Assembly: GCA_947447315.1 (NCBI GenBank)
Contig: CANFJD010000158.1
Span: 1 to 6,516, forward strand
From: Fimbriimonadaceae bacterium
GTDB taxonomy: Bacteria > Armatimonadota > Fimbriimonadia > Fimbriimonadales > Fimbriimonadaceae
DNA: 6,516 bases
Reading direction: 5' to 3'
Shown: piece after piece, positions 6,223 through 6,516 of the stretch
Layout: every line of letters begins with the position of its first letter
Position numbering within the stretch: position 1 is the first letter of the stretch
Notes under the pieces: generated by a model
Told to the model about the DNA's origin: nothing
The model's database searches: none
What the model saw: the letters and a program-made list of their open reading frames with translations, nothing else
Position numbers and translations under genes: made by a program

Positions 6223-6516
6223 TAGGAAGCCGCCCTGCAACGTGCGCTGATGTCGGCCAATGCAGACCGAAATTCCATCACATCCCCGGCACCTATCGAT
6301 TGGTGTCCATACCAAATTCGATCAAATCTCTGGGTCAAGTGGCGAAAACCGGACTCGGCAGAATAGATCGGGTTAGATTCAATTCTTGTTAGATGCTCCC
6401 AGTTTGTTTGGCGTCGATCAAAACGGGCTACTCGATATTCATCAAACGTGAGGAGCATAGCGATGTATAGGCATCGGAACGCTCCACGGTATTCGCCAGC
6501 CGCTTCGTGCTGGTCG
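6222..6516 (-). CDS. DUF4129 domain protein, C-terminal part (cut by window edge)
   Basis: Ninety-seven residues remain, in frame from the window edge (first full codon at 6515) to a TAG at 6224-6222. An internal ATG at 6458 is not the start, because homology continues upstream of it. The residues match the cytoplasmic C-terminal DUF4129 region: EYRGAFRCLYIAMLLTFDE (8-26), a helix of the Y-R-x-A-x-x-x-L-Y type; RRQTNWEHL (34-42), the R-x-x-T-x-x-E-x-L motif; and QRFDRIWYG (62-70), the family's closing aromatic motif. DUF4129 often forms the tail of membrane-bound transglutaminase-like proteins or stands alone with a few membrane helices; which one applies here cannot be seen. It overlaps the DUF4350 start by one base (TAGTG), so the two are very likely co-translated parts of one envelope-related module. 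Confidence 0.8.
   Translation of the reverse strand, partial: DQHEAAGEYRGAFRCLYIAMLLTFDEYRVARFDRRQTNWEHLTRIESNPIYSAESGFRHLTQRFDRIWYGHQSIGAGDVMEFRSALADISARCRAAS
6233..6238 (-). promoter_or_regulatory. Ribosome binding site supporting the DUF4350 GTG start
   Basis: The minus strand reads GCAGGG, 10 nt before the GTG at 6222. It is one of the few recognisable Shine-Dalgarno-like sites in the window and supports the GTG over the in-frame ATG at 6315. It lies inside the last codons of the DUF4129 gene. Confidence 0.45.

Noticed and set aside
6223..6315. N-terminal extension of the DUF4350 protein to the ATG at 6315
   Set aside because: It would overlap the DUF4129 coding end by 93 bp and place a Cys/Arg-rich stretch before the membrane helix; the GTG at 6222 with an AGGG site fits better.

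Overview
The window is a bacterial chromosomal segment of moderate G+C (roughly 50-55% by eye), densely packed with protein genes and with no RNA gene, CRISPR array, insertion sequence or tRNA that I can see. The organism is not identifiable with certainty. The mix of a DUF4397-type poly-Gly lipoprotein, a YoaR/VanW-type envelope protein with a G5 domain, DUF4129/DUF4350 proteins, poor Shine-Dalgarno sequences, GTG starts and mostly TAG stops would fit an Armatimonadota-like or other environmental lineage with unusual envelope genes. That assignment is a low-confidence inference.

Right part (6516 to 2793, minus strand): an apparent operon of four genes. It starts with the C-terminal end of a DUF4129 protein running in from beyond position 6516. 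A DUF4350 membrane protein follows, with its GTG start overlapping the previous TAG stop by one base. Next come a short secreted protein with one TPR-like helix pair and, 5 nt later, a 631-residue polytopic membrane protein resembling GT-C glycosyltransferases. DUF4129 and DUF4350 genes commonly sit with MoxR ATPase and DUF58 genes, so more of that module may lie just outside the window.

Middle (1457 to 2821, plus strand): a VanW/G5 envelope protein converging on the operon. Its stop lies 29 bp inside the 3' end of the membrane protein gene, and two strong hairpins cover the junction.

Left part (1289 to 1, minus strand): a complete branched-chain amino acid aminotransferase (ilvE) divergent from the VanW gene. 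Downstream are a hairpin, a small McsA-like zinc-motif protein of uncertain start, another hairpin, and the beginning of a DUF4397-like lipoprotein cut off by the window edge.

Functionally, six of the eight genes look exported, membrane-bound or envelope related; ilvE and the zinc-motif protein are cytoplasmic. The most interesting points are the VanW protein as a possible cysteine L,D-transpeptidase, the orphan McsA-type zinc motif, the recurring hairpins without U-tracts at gene ends, and the GT-C-like protein paired with a tiny secreted TPR-like protein. I see no clearly new defence or mobile system.
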